Positions 31,471 to 40,056 of a stretch of DNA of 64,000 nucleotides are shown here, piece by piece (the stretch's first letter is position 1; the number at the start of each line of letters is the position of its first letter). This DNA comes from Nocardia sp. NBC_01329 (GTDB lineage Bacteria > Actinomycetota > Actinomycetes > Mycobacteriales > Mycobacteriaceae): positions 6,046,001 through 6,110,000 of the forward strand of contig NZ_CP108381.1 of assembly GCF_035956715.1 (NCBI RefSeq), written 5' to 3'. The position numbers were made by a program, and so were the translations under genes. The notes below the pieces were generated by a model that was not told where the DNA came from, did no database searches, and saw only the letters and a list, made by a program, of their open reading frames with translations.

Positions 31471-31584
31471 ATGGGTTCGATGAGCGATCTGCTCCTCGCG
31501 CTGATTCCGGCACTCGGTTCGGCCGCCGCCGGCGACGGTCTGCTGGACGTATTCCTCGGTTCCCTGCAGGGAATCATCGCCTGA
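31471..31584 (+). CDS. 37-residue amphipathic peptide, first of a tandem pair
   Basis: A TAGGAG site precedes ATG 31471. The product begins MGSMSDLLLALIPALGSAAA and ends FLGSLQGIIA. It has no Lys or Arg, two Asp, and a pattern of Leu/Ile every three to four residues, so it should form an amphipathic acidic helix. There is no classical signal peptide. The next gene encodes a similar-sized peptide with the same MGS start, and the one after it a mycolyltransferase. Corynebacterial PorA/PorH channel peptides have the same style (tandem, 45-57 residues, no signal, O-mycoloylated). Similarity to them is by style only; no alignment is claimed. Confidence 0.7.
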   Translation: MGSMSDLLLALIPALGSAAAGDGLLDVFLGSLQGIIA

Positions 31585-31660
31585 TCCGGCCACCGGCAAA
31601 CCCACATTCTTCGAAATTCCACTCGGAATTCGATAATTCGGCATTTACAAGGAGCACGAC

Positions 31661-31777
31661 ATGGGATCCCTCATGGAAATTCTCGGCATGGGCACCGCCA
31701 GCGCCGGAGGCGTCGGTACCAGTATCGTCAACGCGCTGATCACCCTCAGCGGGGGCACGCCTGCCGCCGGTAAATAG
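31661..31777 (+). CDS. 38-residue peptide, second of the tandem pair
   Basis: An AAGGAG site precedes ATG 31661. The peptide begins MGSLMEILGMGTASAGGVGT and ends SGGTPAAGK. It is Gly/Ala/Ser-rich with a hydrophobic helical centre (SIVNALITL). It starts 76 bp after the stop of the first peptide and ends 75 bp before the mycolyltransferase start, all on one strand. The strong ribosome-binding site and identical first three residues argue that both are real genes. Several Ser and Thr residues could be acylation sites. The function is unknown. Confidence 0.7.
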   Translation: MGSLMEILGMGTASAGGVGTSIVNALITLSGGTPAAGK

Positions 31778-31852
31778 ATCGACGGTCAGATGTGGGGTCC
31801 ACCCTGTTACGACAGGGTGGACCCCACGCTCGAGAGCCAGGCGTAGGAATCC

Positions 31853-32878
31853 ATGATCTCCCCCTCACGAAGCGCGGCCGTCGCGGTACAGCTGGTCGCG
31901 TCACTGTTCGTTCTCGTCCTCGGCGCGGTACCGCCGGCCACGGCCGAGCCGGGAGCGCGTCTCGTCTCGCTCGAGCCCGGTACCGGGCGATCGGTCGAGG
32001 TCACGGTGTATTCCCCGGCCATGCGACGTGATATCGCCCTCCAGGTCCTGCGGCCGGCCGATACCGAAACGCCCGCGCCCACGCTGTATCTGCTCAACGG
32101 TGCCGGTGGTGGTGAGGACGCCGCCACCTGGTCCGCGCAGACCGATGTCTCGGAATTCTTCGCCGATGAGCACGTCAATGTGGTGATCCCCCGGGAGGGG
32201 GCCTTCAGCTACTACACCGACTGGCAGCGCGAAGACACCGGCCTGGCCGCGAAACTGGACAACAACGGCCGGAATATGTGGGCGACCTTCCTCACCGAAG
32301 AACTTCCGCCCGTCGTCGATTCCGCTTTCGGCACCTCCGGCCGCAACGCGATCGCGGGTATCTCGATGGCCGCGACCTCGGTTCTCGACCTCACCATCCG
32401 CGCGCCCCAGCTCTACCGCGCCGCGGCCGCCTACAGCGGCTGCGCCATGACCAGTGATCCCCTGGGACAGGCATTCGTGACACTGGTGGTGAGTGCGGGC
32501 GGCGGAGACGCCGAGAACATGTGGGGCCCGAGCGATGGGCCGGGCTGGCGCGAACACGATCCCTATCTGCAGGCCGACCGGCTGCCCGACATCCCGATGT
32601 ACATCTCCAGCGGCACCGGACTGGCCGGTCGATACGACTCGGCCGGCGACCCGCGCCTCGACGGTGACCAGCGAATGCTGTGGAACCAGCTGCTGGTCGG
32701 TGGGGGGATCGAGGCCGCGGCGGACTACTGCACCCGGGCGCTCCAGCGCCGCACCCAGGAACTCGGCCGGACCGATATCGTCTACGACCTCCGGCCTGCC
32801 GGCACTCACTCCTGGGGGTATTGGCAAGACGACCTGCACCGATCGTGGCCACTGCTGGCCGGTGCGCTGCTCCCCTGA
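31853..32878 (+). CDS. Secreted mycolyltransferase-type esterase (antigen 85-like)
   Basis: AGGA precedes ATG 31853. The 341-residue protein has a Sec signal peptide (SAAVAVQLVASLFVLVLGAV, cleavage near ATA-E). The alpha/beta hydrolase domain matches the antigen 85/esterase D class: LYLLNGAGGGEDAATW, nucleophile Ser171 in AIAGISMAATSVLDL and catalytic His319 in RPAGTHSWGYW. In mycolic-acid bacteria these enzymes move mycolates between trehalose monomycolate and arabinogalactan, trehalose or, for corynebacterial MytC, small porin peptides. It acts outside the membrane. Directly downstream of two small peptide genes, it is a candidate to acylate their products. Confidence 0.88.
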   Translation: MISPSRSAAVAVQLVASLFVLVLGAVPPATAEPGARLVSLEPGTGRSVEVTVYSPAMRRDIALQVLRPADTETPAPTLYLLNGAGGGEDAATWSAQTDVSEFFADEHVNVVIPREGAFSYYTDWQREDTGLAAKLDNNGRNMWATFLTEELPPVVDSAFGTSGRNAIAGISMAATSVLDLTIRAPQLYRAAAAYSGCAMTSDPLGQAFVTLVVSAGGGDAENMWGPSDGPGWREHDPYLQADRLPDIPMYISSGTGLAGRYDSAGDPRLDGDQRMLWNQLLVGGGIEAAADYCTRALQRRTQELGRTDIVYDLRPAGTHSWGYWQDDLHRSWPLLAGALLP

Positions 32879-32927
32879 ACCGTGGCCCCGGCGGCATCGA
32901 GGCCCGGCCGGTATCGGCCCCGGCACA

Positions 32928-34370
32928 TCATCCGATCGCGGTCACGAGCTCGCGGAACGATTCCCGGAGCAACTCCCGGTAGCGATCGGGGTCCGGCATC
33001 ATTGCCGCATCCACGCTGAAGGTGAGAACGATCTCCGGCCCCTGTGAGGTGATCAGATGCCGCAATCCGTCGCCGTCCAGTATCGGCAGCACACCGAACA
33101 CCCGCAGCAGCGGTGCGCCCAGGAAGGTCAGGTCGGCTCCCAGTGGTGCGACATTGCTGATCGTGGTGTTGCTCAGCGGAATCGAGGTCGCATCGGCGAA
33201 CGAACGATGTGCGCGCGCCCGGCCCGCCAGCCGCAATAACCAGGCAGGCGCGGTATCGACCCGCGCGGCGTGCCGGAGCACCGCCGGATCGCTGTGGCGA
33301 CGGCGCTCCCGACGCACCGACTCCCGGATCGCCGCCAATCTCGCGCGCGGATCGGGCTGGTCGGTGTGCAGGTCGACCGTCATCTGGCTCAGCTGATTCG
33401 CCGAATCCCACTGTGCGATCCCGCGCATCGACATCGGCACCATCGCAGCGAGCGCGCTCGGCGGTGTCTCGCCCTGTTCGCCGAGGTAGGCGGCGAGCGC
33501 ACCGGAGACCACGGTCAGCATCACATCGTTGACCGTGACGCGTTCGCCGCACCGCGCACGCAGTGCCGTCACCTCCGGCAGCGGCAGGAAGATCTGCTCG
33601 ACCGAGGGGGTGGCACCGATCGTTCGGTTGAAGCGGGTCGCGGGACGCGTCGGCGGCGGTTCGTGCAGTATTCCGGCCTCGATCCGGGCACGGGCCGCGG
33701 CGTCCGCGGCGCGGGTACGCGACAGTCCGAACGCGAAACGACCTGACCGGTAAGGAAACAGCATCGCGGCCCGCACGGCCGCCACGGCCGCCGACCAGCG
33801 GCCCGCCGTCGGCGCGGCCGATGCCTCCTGCCCGCCGAAGAGTTCCAGTTCGAGTTCCCGGGTCGCGACGCCGTCGCCGGCGCTGTGGTGGAATTTCAGC
33901 GCGATCACCGTCGCGTCGCCCGGTATCCCGGGAACGGCGCGAACCCCGTCGAATACCTGGATCTGCCAGGGCGGACGGGTAAGATCCATAGGTGCCGTTG
34001 CCATTTCCGCGAGCCGAGAGCGCACGAAGTCCCAGTGGGATCCCGATGGTTCGACCACCACGTGCTCGGCGATGTCGAATGCCGGGTCGGGGACCCAGTA
34101 CGGCAGGTCCAGATCCATCGGAACCCGGCGCAATCGCCGCTGGAACAGCGGCGCGAACCCCAATCGCGCACGCGCCCAGCGCAGTACCGCGACGGTATCC
34201 ACCGGCTCGGACCCGGTGGCATCGAAAATATAGACAGCAACGATATTGGAGGGGTGCCGCTCGGTTTCGTCGTAGACGAAGACCGCATCGCGCGCGGTCA
34301 ACTGTTCTTTTGTGACAACGCTTTTCGCCCTCTTCGGGGCGAGAACGCCACTGTTCCCGTAAATCATCAT
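32928..34370 (-). CDS. WS/DGAT-family O-acyltransferase
   Basis: AGGAAAC precedes ATG 34370; the upstream open frame is a non-coding extension. The 480-residue protein has the acyl-CoA-dependent acyltransferase motif HHSAGDG (HHxxxDG) in the N-terminal half. The NDVMLTVVSGALAAYL and PLSNTTISNVAPLG segments of the WS/DGAT C-terminal domain follow. Family enzymes make wax esters or triacylglycerol from acyl-CoA at the membrane surface. It is convergent with the mycolyltransferase gene, 49 bp apart, in a lipid and envelope neighbourhood. Confidence 0.92.
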   Translation of the reverse strand: MMIYGNSGVLAPKRAKSVVTKEQLTARDAVFVYDETERHPSNIVAVYIFDATGSEPVDTVAVLRWARARLGFAPLFQRRLRRVPMDLDLPYWVPDPAFDIAEHVVVEPSGSHWDFVRSRLAEMATAPMDLTRPPWQIQVFDGVRAVPGIPGDATVIALKFHHSAGDGVATRELELELFGGQEASAAPTAGRWSAAVAAVRAAMLFPYRSGRFAFGLSRTRAADAAARARIEAGILHEPPPTRPATRFNRTIGATPSVEQIFLPLPEVTALRARCGERVTVNDVMLTVVSGALAAYLGEQGETPPSALAAMVPMSMRGIAQWDSANQLSQMTVDLHTDQPDPRARLAAIRESVRRERRRHSDPAVLRHAARVDTAPAWLLRLAGRARAHRSFADATSIPLSNTTISNVAPLGADLTFLGAPLLRVFGVLPILDGDGLRHLITSQGPEIVLTFSVDAAMMPDPDRYRELLRESFRELVTAIG

Positions 34371-34684
34371 GTTTCCTGACGGGCCGATTTCCAACGCGGA
34401 GAATTGCCTGTTCGAGTTAGGCGTTTCGGTCGATCCTATCGTCACGATCGGCGGAGTCGAGAGGGAATTCCCGATGAGGAAAGATGAAATTTCAGATAGT
34501 CGTGCTCGGCTGCGGTCCGGTCGATACCCCGAGGTCCGGCCCGCGCCCCGGCAGCCCAGAAAAATAGCTGAACCGAATCGAGCTGTCGTAGTCGCCACAT
34601 ATTTGCTCGAAGTGGTCGGTCGGTACAGTCGGCGGCCGATGGCCCGGACCGGGAAAGTCCGAGCCATCGGCGTTCAGAGCCGGA
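34371..34684. other. Spacer with WS/DGAT promoter and GT39 terminator
   Basis: No gene was seen. The left part must contain the promoter for the minus-strand acyltransferase gene; the region is comparatively AT-rich. The right end holds the hairpin annotated at 34636-34670. Confidence 0.5.
34636..34670. terminator. Hairpin downstream of the GT39 gene
   Basis: The 14-nt arms CCGATGGCCCGGAC and GTCCGAGCCATCGG pair with one mismatch around a 7-nt loop. It lies 14 bp beyond the GT39 stop on the minus strand. Its stem shares GATGGCTCGGA with the large hairpin at 31167-31223, so both may derive from one palindrome family. Confidence 0.7.
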
Positions 34685-36796
34685 TCACTTCGGCGCGGTG
34701 AGGTCGTAGAGCGTTACCCCGTCCACCTCTTTCGCGGTGAAGTTGCCCGTGACCCACTGGGATATCGCGGAGGTCGTACCCGGCCGGCCGCCCGGCCCGA
34801 AACCGCCACCACCGATGAAGTAATGGACCTGTCCCGACGCGACATACTGCTGGAACTGCTCCAGAGTCGGCGAGGGGTCGCTGCCGTTGAACCCGCCGAT
34901 CGGCATGATCGGAAGCTCGGTCGCCAGCTGATACCCGGCGGCCCCATTGGCGGAAATGGCGGCCGCGGCCCAGGTGTAGGCGTCGGCGTCGTCCTTCAGC
35001 AGAGCCACCAGGGCATCGCCGGGGCTGCTCGCGTTCAGAAGTCCGCCTCCGGGTCCGCCGCGACGGTTTCCGTCCCGGCCGCCGTCGGCCCCACCGGCAC
35101 CCTGGGGTGCCCCATCGTCCATCATCGCGGGCATACCTCCGGGGCCACTTCCCGGCATCGCGTCGCTCGTGCCCGGCATACCGCCGGGACCACCGTTCGC
35201 GCGCTGCGCTCCGCCAGGTCCCCCGTCCACGCCCGGCCCGCCGATCATCCCGCCCATGACGCCGTCCGGCATATCGCCGCGCATACCGGGCGGGCGCAGA
35301 CCGCCGAACATCCCGGTGTCCGGTCCGGCGGTCGGGATCGACCCGGCATGCCCGGTGTTCAGCGTGTCGACCGTATAGGCGACCGGCCCCGCCAGACCCA
35401 CCGCTCCGGCGAGCAGTGCGGCGGCCGCGGCGGCGCGCCCCGGCAGCGGAACCAGCAGCGCGAGGGTGGCGACGATACCGCCGGCCAGGATCGCCCAGCG
35501 CAACCACGGCACGAAATCCGCGCTGCGCGAGAGGAGCATCCACGCGGTCGCGGTAGTGAGCCCGACCGTGAGCGCGGCCATCACCCGCACCCACCAGCGG
35601 GACCGGTCACGCCAGAGAAGTACCGCACCGATACCCACCAGCGCGGCGATCGCGGGAGCCAGCGCCACCGTGTAGTACTGGTGGAAGATCCCGGCCATGA
35701 AACTGAACACCAGGCCGGTGCCCACCAGCCAGCCGCCCCACAGCAGCAGTTGGGCCCGAGCTCTGTCGGTACGTGGCGCGCGGCCGCGCACCAGCAGTCC
35801 CGCGACCAGTGCGACGAGCGCTGCGGGGATCAGCCAGGCGATCTGCCCACCCTGCATCGGATCGAACATTCGGGTGATGCCGGTCTGTCCCCACATCCCG
35901 TTGCCGCCGGGCGGCAGCTCACCCCCGGGTCCGACACTGCCGGTCTCGTTACCGTTCAATCGGCCGAACCCGTTGTACCCGAGCGTCAGTTCGATGATCG
36001 AATTGTTCTGCGAACCACCGATATAAGGCCGCGAACCCACGGGCCACAGTTCCACGGCCAGAATCCACCATCCGGCGGCCACCACCACCGCAGCACCGGC
36101 GGCGAACAACTGAGCGATCCGCTTCCCGAGTCTCGGCGGTCCGGCGACCAGGTACACCGATGCGAGCACAGGTACCACCAGCATGACCTGCAGCTGTTTG
36201 GCCAGGAAGCCGAATCCGATGAGAGTTCCGGTGAGCACCAGCCAGCGCCAGCGCCCATCGTCGAGCGCGCGCATCATCGCCCACACCGCGGCGACCATCA
36301 GCAACACCAACAGAGCGTCCGGGTTGTTGAACCGGAACATCAACGCGAACACCGGGGTCACCGCCAGCGCGAGCCCGGCGATCAGACCGGCCGGCGAGCC
36401 GAACGAGCGCCGCACGGTCACCCAGACCAGCGCCACCGTCGCCACCCCCAGCAGCACCTGGGGAACCAGAATGCTCCAGCTGCTCAAACCGAACAGTCGC
36501 ACCGACAGCTCCATGAGCCACAGCGACGCGGGCGCCTTGTCCACGGTGATGGAATTCCCGGCGTCGGAAGAACCGAAGAAGAACGCCTTCCACGACACCG
36601 AACCCGCTTGGACAGCAGCGGAGTAGAAGGAATTGGCCCAGCCGTTCGCGCCGAGGTTGTACAGGTAGCAGAGGCCGGTGGCGAGCAGCAGCACCGCCAG
36701 CGCGGGGTACTCCCAGCGATTCGCGCGGACCGGTTCGGGACCGGTCACGGCGGCCGGCGGCGCTGCGGCACCGGGCGGAGTCGCGGTGAAGGTCAT
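34685..36796 (-). CDS. GT39-family membrane glycosyltransferase (ArnT/PMT-like)
   Basis: The 703-residue protein has about 12 membrane helices. Loop 1 carries NSFYSAAVQAGSVSWKAFFF, then GNSITVDKAPASLWLM, with the acidic residue used by ArnT/RgtA-type enzymes. An extracellular segment (about 500-600) is Gly/Pro/Met-rich (GPGGMPGTSDAMPGSGPGGM), and a soluble C-terminal part ends EVDGVTLYDLTAPK. These enzymes transfer a sugar from a polyprenyl-phosphate donor onto envelope glycans on the outer face. The preceding gene, translationally coupled (ATGA overlap), makes such a donor. Acceptor unknown. Confidence 0.92.
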   Translation of the reverse strand: MTFTATPPGAAAPPAAVTGPEPVRANRWEYPALAVLLLATGLCYLYNLGANGWANSFYSAAVQAGSVSWKAFFFGSSDAGNSITVDKAPASLWLMELSVRLFGLSSWSILVPQVLLGVATVALVWVTVRRSFGSPAGLIAGLALAVTPVFALMFRFNNPDALLVLLMVAAVWAMMRALDDGRWRWLVLTGTLIGFGFLAKQLQVMLVVPVLASVYLVAGPPRLGKRIAQLFAAGAAVVVAAGWWILAVELWPVGSRPYIGGSQNNSIIELTLGYNGFGRLNGNETGSVGPGGELPPGGNGMWGQTGITRMFDPMQGGQIAWLIPAALVALVAGLLVRGRAPRTDRARAQLLLWGGWLVGTGLVFSFMAGIFHQYYTVALAPAIAALVGIGAVLLWRDRSRWWVRVMAALTVGLTTATAWMLLSRSADFVPWLRWAILAGGIVATLALLVPLPGRAAAAAALLAGAVGLAGPVAYTVDTLNTGHAGSIPTAGPDTGMFGGLRPPGMRGDMPDGVMGGMIGGPGVDGGPGGAQRANGGPGGMPGTSDAMPGSGPGGMPAMMDDGAPQGAGGADGGRDGNRRGGPGGGLLNASSPGDALVALLKDDADAYTWAAAAISANGAAGYQLATELPIMPIGGFNGSDPSPTLEQFQQYVASGQVHYFIGGGGFGPGGRPGTTSAISQWVTGNFTAKEVDGVTLYDLTAPK

Positions 36797-38046
36797 CGGA
36801 TGGCCTCCCCGGCGACCCGCGCGGGGCGTCCGCTGTCACGGAACACCCAACGCAGTCCGACGAACCGCGTGAGGGTGGCGATCGAATTCGCGACGACGAG
36901 CACGAACAACTCCAGATGCACCGGGGCGCCGGGCGCCCAATGGTGCAGCGCGAAAAGTGAACCGCTGGTCACCAGTAGACCGAACCCGAAAATCAGCAGA
37001 CCCTGGAACTGATGTGACACCATCGCGCGCTGCCCGCGCACCCCGAAAGTGAATGCGCGATTGGCGGCGGTATTGCCGACCGCAGTGATCAACAGCGCCG
37101 CGAAATTCGCGACCTGCGCGCCGCCCATCGGTTGCAGCAGCAGATAGAGCAGTACATAGGCGAGCGTCGACCCCACTCCGACCAGCGCGAACCGCACCAA
37201 CTGGCCGATCATGCCGCGCGGCACCCCGGGCACCAGCGGCTCCCGGCCCACCGCCGTACGCAATTCGGCCAGCGGCAGCGACCCGGTAGCCAGTGCCCGG
37301 CCCATCCGCCAGACGCCGCGCAGATCCTTATATGCGGTATCGACGATATCGACGCGACTGTCGGGATCGTCGACCCAATCCACCGGCACCTCGTGAATCC
37401 GCAGACCCGCCCGTTCGGAGATCACCAGCAACTCGGTGTCGAAGAACCATTCCCCGTCCTCGACCAGCGGCAGCAATTCGCGCGCCACCGCGGTACGCAT
37501 CGCCTTGAAACCGCACTGCGCGTCGGAGAAACGCGCTCGCAACGAAGCCCTCAGCAGCAGGTTGTAGCAGCGGGAGATGAATTCGCGCTTCGGCCCGCGC
37601 ACAACCCGGGACCCGGCACCCAACCGGGTGCCGATCGCCAGATCCGAATGACCCGACACCAGCGGCGCGACCAGCGGAAGCAACGCGTTCAGACCGGTGG
37701 ACAGGTCGACATCCATATAGGCGACCACCTGCGCGTCGGACTCCTGCCACACCGTCCGCAGCGCCCGACCGCGACCCTTGGCATCCAGGTATACGACCCG
37801 CACGCCCTCCAATTCACCGGCGAGCAACTCGGCCACCGCCCGCGTGGAATCGGTACTGGCATTATCGGCGACGATGATCCGCGCCGGAAAAGGAAACCCG
37901 CTGTCCAGATAGTCGCGAAGCCGGCGCACACAGACGCCGAGATCGGTTTCTTCGTTGTACACGGGGACGACCACATCCAGCACCGGCGGCCCGGCAGTAT
38001 CGTCCCGGAGATCCGCCGCTGCGGCGAGGGTCACGGTCTCGGTCAT
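36793..38046 (-). CDS. Polyprenyl-phosphate glycosyltransferase fused to a GtrA flippase-like domain
   Basis: The likely start is ATG 38046 (MTETVTLAAA), giving 417 residues; a GTG at 38079 is possible. The N-terminal GT2 domain shows VLDVVVPVYNEETDLGVCVR, the DxD-like AYMDVDLSTGL and a QCGFKAMR segment typical of dolichol-phosphate-glucose/mannose synthases. The C-terminal half is a GtrA domain with four helices (FALVGVGSTLAYVLLYLLL, then TAVGNTAANRAFTFGVRG). The fusion would make and perhaps flip a polyprenyl-phosphate sugar, which the coupled GT39 enzyme then uses outside. A dispersed palindromic repeat lies just upstream. Confidence 0.92.
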   Translation of the reverse strand: MTETVTLAAAADLRDDTAGPPVLDVVVPVYNEETDLGVCVRRLRDYLDSGFPFPARIIVADNASTDSTRAVAELLAGELEGVRVVYLDAKGRGRALRTVWQESDAQVVAYMDVDLSTGLNALLPLVAPLVSGHSDLAIGTRLGAGSRVVRGPKREFISRCYNLLLRASLRARFSDAQCGFKAMRTAVARELLPLVEDGEWFFDTELLVISERAGLRIHEVPVDWVDDPDSRVDIVDTAYKDLRGVWRMGRALATGSLPLAELRTAVGREPLVPGVPRGMIGQLVRFALVGVGSTLAYVLLYLLLQPMGGAQVANFAALLITAVGNTAANRAFTFGVRGQRAMVSHQFQGLLIFGFGLLVTSGSLFALHHWAPGAPVHLELFVLVVANSIATLTRFVGLRWVFRDSGRPARVAGEAIR

Positions 38047-38102
38047 GTGGACCAGAGTCGGCCCGGGGGCTGGGGCCACGCTCCAGCGAACCTGGGAGGT
38101 AG

Positions 38103-38311
38103 CTGTGTCTATTTGCGGCGCCTGCGGCGCCGCGGGTCGGGGCCCTCGTGACCCCGGTTCTTCACTCCGGCGCTCAGTCGCTGCGCTCCATCGCTCTGTC
38201 GCTCCAGAACCGGGGCGGGCCCCGACTGTGTGGATTGCCCCGCCTGCGGCGGCGATGTGGGGCCCTCGTGCGCCCGGTTCTTCGCTTCGGCGCTCGGTCG
38301 CTGCGCTCCTT
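38103..38311 (-). repeat. Dispersed palindromic repeat, one full copy plus a partial copy
   Basis: The full core is at 38135-38226 in minus orientation, bounded by GGTCGGGGCCC and its inverse and by an inner pair CCCCGGTTCT/AGAACCGGGG. A tail hairpin with GGCGCC arms and GCAAATAGACACAG lies at 38103-38133, pointing to the GT2-GtrA start 57 bp on. A second, truncated copy (38227-38311) ends 12 bp before the vapC stop. Confidence 0.85.
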
Positions 38312-38322
38312 TGTAAATCAAA

Positions 38323-38742
38323 TCATCGGTCAGCCGGGTGTGATACCCGGCAGATCTCCACCAGATCTTCGAGTCCTGCGAAATCTTTCGGGTTGACCGT
38401 GTACAGCGGCAGATCATTCGCCGATGCTATGGACGCGATCATCAGATCAATACGGCGCGGCTTCGGGTTGCGCCCGGTAGCCAGCACCGAGCCAACTACG
38501 TGACCGAACCGCCGGGCCGCACGTGTATCCATCGGCAACGGGTCGAACAACGCCTCGGCATTCTGCACCCGCTCGATCCGGACCGCCCGCTCTGCCGCAT
38601 CGACCGCATAATGCGGCCCGGCAGCCAACTCGGCCATCGTGATCGAACTGATCAGCATCTCCTGCGGCAGCTCCGCACGGTCCAGTCGGTCGAGGAGGAT
38701 GAGGATGTTGGTGTCGACGAGGCCGCGCACACCCGCGGACAT
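38323..38742 (-). CDS. vapC: VapC-type PIN-domain toxin
   Basis: The 139-residue PIN protein begins MSAGVRGLVDTNILILL with the first catalytic Asp, followed by the SSITMAELAAGPH Glu. The later acidic residues are in RRIDLMIASIASANDLPLYT and TVNPKDFAGLEDL. These are the four acidic positions of VapC ribonucleases, which cleave tRNA or rRNA with magnesium. It starts within the antitoxin stop (TGATG overlap), so the two are coupled. A repeat copy abuts its 3' end. Confidence 0.93.
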   Translation of the reverse strand: MSAGVRGLVDTNILILLDRLDRAELPQEMLISSITMAELAAGPHYAVDAAERAVRIERVQNAEALFDPLPMDTRAARRFGHVVGSVLATGRNPKPRRIDLMIASIASANDLPLYTVNPKDFAGLEDLVEICRVSHPADR

Positions 38743-39062
38743 CAGCCGTCACCCTCGGAAGCGAACTCACCCCGACGATATGCCCGGTCGTACGGGTCGT
38801 ACAGCGAATCATCCAGTACATCGTCGGCCTCGGAACGTCGGACGCGCCCCGAGGCCGGCAACCCGGCGAACGCCGCCACGACCTCGTCGGTCGGAACCGC
38901 AACCCGCCGCTTACTCCGGCGGTGCGGTACCAGGTCGGCAACCGGCGACCCATCGACGGTGATCGTGTACGACCGGCCTTCACGAACTTCACGTAAGACT
39001 CTGCTCGCCTGATTGCGCAGTTCTCGCTGCGGAATCTCCGGGAGTTCAGCTGGAACGGTCAT
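38742..39062 (-). CDS. vapB: Phd/YefM-type antitoxin
   Basis: The 106-residue protein has the Phd/YefM DNA-binding N-terminus: PQRELRNQASRVLREVREGR, then SYTITVDGSPVADLVPHRR. The C-terminus is acidic and probably disordered until it binds the toxin (RRSEADDVLDDSLYDPYDRA). It should neutralise VapC and autorepress the pair. Upstream, 39070-39118 has a CGCATGCG core palindrome (39088-39095) and TATAAC on the minus strand as a likely -10 box, fitting a self-regulated promoter. Confidence 0.9.
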   Translation of the reverse strand: MTVPAELPEIPQRELRNQASRVLREVREGRSYTITVDGSPVADLVPHRRSKRRVAVPTDEVVAAFAGLPASGRVRRSEADDVLDDSLYDPYDRAYRRGEFASEGDG

Positions 39063-39163
39063 TCTTCCAGGTTATACCGATATGCTACGCATGCGCTACA
39101 GCGTTACTACGCTATGCGGTAATGATCAGATCGCCCACCGACAGGTTCAGGGGACGGCCGCGG

Positions 39164-40003
39164 TCAGCTCAGGCGCCACAGCGGGGATACCGGTCCGTGG
39201 CCTTTGCCCAGTTCGTAGGCGGATTCCAGGCTGCGTCGCGTCCACTCTTTGGCGAATTCGAAGGCGTCGGGAACCGAATAGTCGTGGGCGAGTGCGCAGG
39301 CCAGTGCCGCGGCCAGGGTATCGCCGCCGCCGTGGTCGTTGCCGGTGTCGATCCGCGGCGCGGAGAACTCCAGGAACCGGTTGCCGTCGAACAGCAGATC
39401 CGTACTGTGCGCGGAGGTGCGCAGATGCCCGCCCTTCACCACGACCCATTGCGGTCCGAGGGCGTGCAACGCCTCCGCCGCGGTATGCGCGGACGCCGTG
39501 TCGGTGACCTGCACTCCGGTCAGCAACCGGACCTCGTCCAGGTTCGGGGTGACGATGGTGGCCAGCGGGAACAGGGTGTACCGCACGGCGTCGAGCGCTT
39601 CGGCGTGCAGCAGCGGATCGCCGTGCATCGAGGCCGCGACCGGGTCGACCACCAGCGGGATCTCGGCGTCGTGGCCGATACCGACCTCCCGGCAGACCCC
39701 GGCGACGGCCTCGATGATGGCACTGGACGCGAGCATGCCGGTCTTCGCGGCGCCCACCCCGATATCGTCGGCCACCGATCGAACCTGGTCCGCGACCACC
39801 TCTGGCGGGATTTCGTGGAAGCCGCTCACACCCACGGTGTTCTGCACGGTCACCGCGGCCACCGCCACCAGGGCGTGCACTCCGCACAGGGCCATGGTGC
39901 GGGTATCGGCCTGTATTCCGGCTCCGCCGCCCGAATCGGTACCGGCGATGGTGAGCACCCGGACCGGGGTCTGTCCCGGGGGTGTCAGCGGCAACAACTT
40001 CAC
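39164..40003 (-). CDS. thiD: Hydroxymethylpyrimidine(-phosphate) kinase
   Basis: GTG 40003 lies 6 nt after TAGGGT with no ribosome-binding site, a leaderless arrangement. The 279-residue ribokinase-fold enzyme shows TIAGTDSGGGAGIQAD (substrate-binding start), VQNTVGVSGFHEIP, VVDPVAASMHG, TPNLDEVRLLTG and VVKGGHL. The anion-hole segment is DHGGGDTLAAALA, so Gly replaces the usual Thr/Cys there. It phosphorylates HMP and HMP-P in the thiamine pathway, the step after ThiC, whose gene lies 4 kb away. M. tuberculosis has thiD and thiC adjacent; here five other genes lie between them. Confidence 0.93.
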   Translation of the reverse strand: MKLLPLTPPGQTPVRVLTIAGTDSGGGAGIQADTRTMALCGVHALVAVAAVTVQNTVGVSGFHEIPPEVVADQVRSVADDIGVGAAKTGMLASSAIIEAVAGVCREVGIGHDAEIPLVVDPVAASMHGDPLLHAEALDAVRYTLFPLATIVTPNLDEVRLLTGVQVTDTASAHTAAEALHALGPQWVVVKGGHLRTSAHSTDLLFDGNRFLEFSAPRIDTGNDHGGGDTLAAALACALAHDYSVPDAFEFAKEWTRRSLESAYELGKGHGPVSPLWRLS

Positions 40004-40056
40004 GCCGTCACCCTACGTGGGCCGGGCCTGGCCGGGGCGGGTAGCCGCCCGGGGCC

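Noticed and set aside
34823..37012. 729-residue open frame antisense to the GT39 gene
   Set aside because: It is His/Arg/Gln-rich and mirrors the membrane-protein gene on the other strand. A shadow of codon bias.
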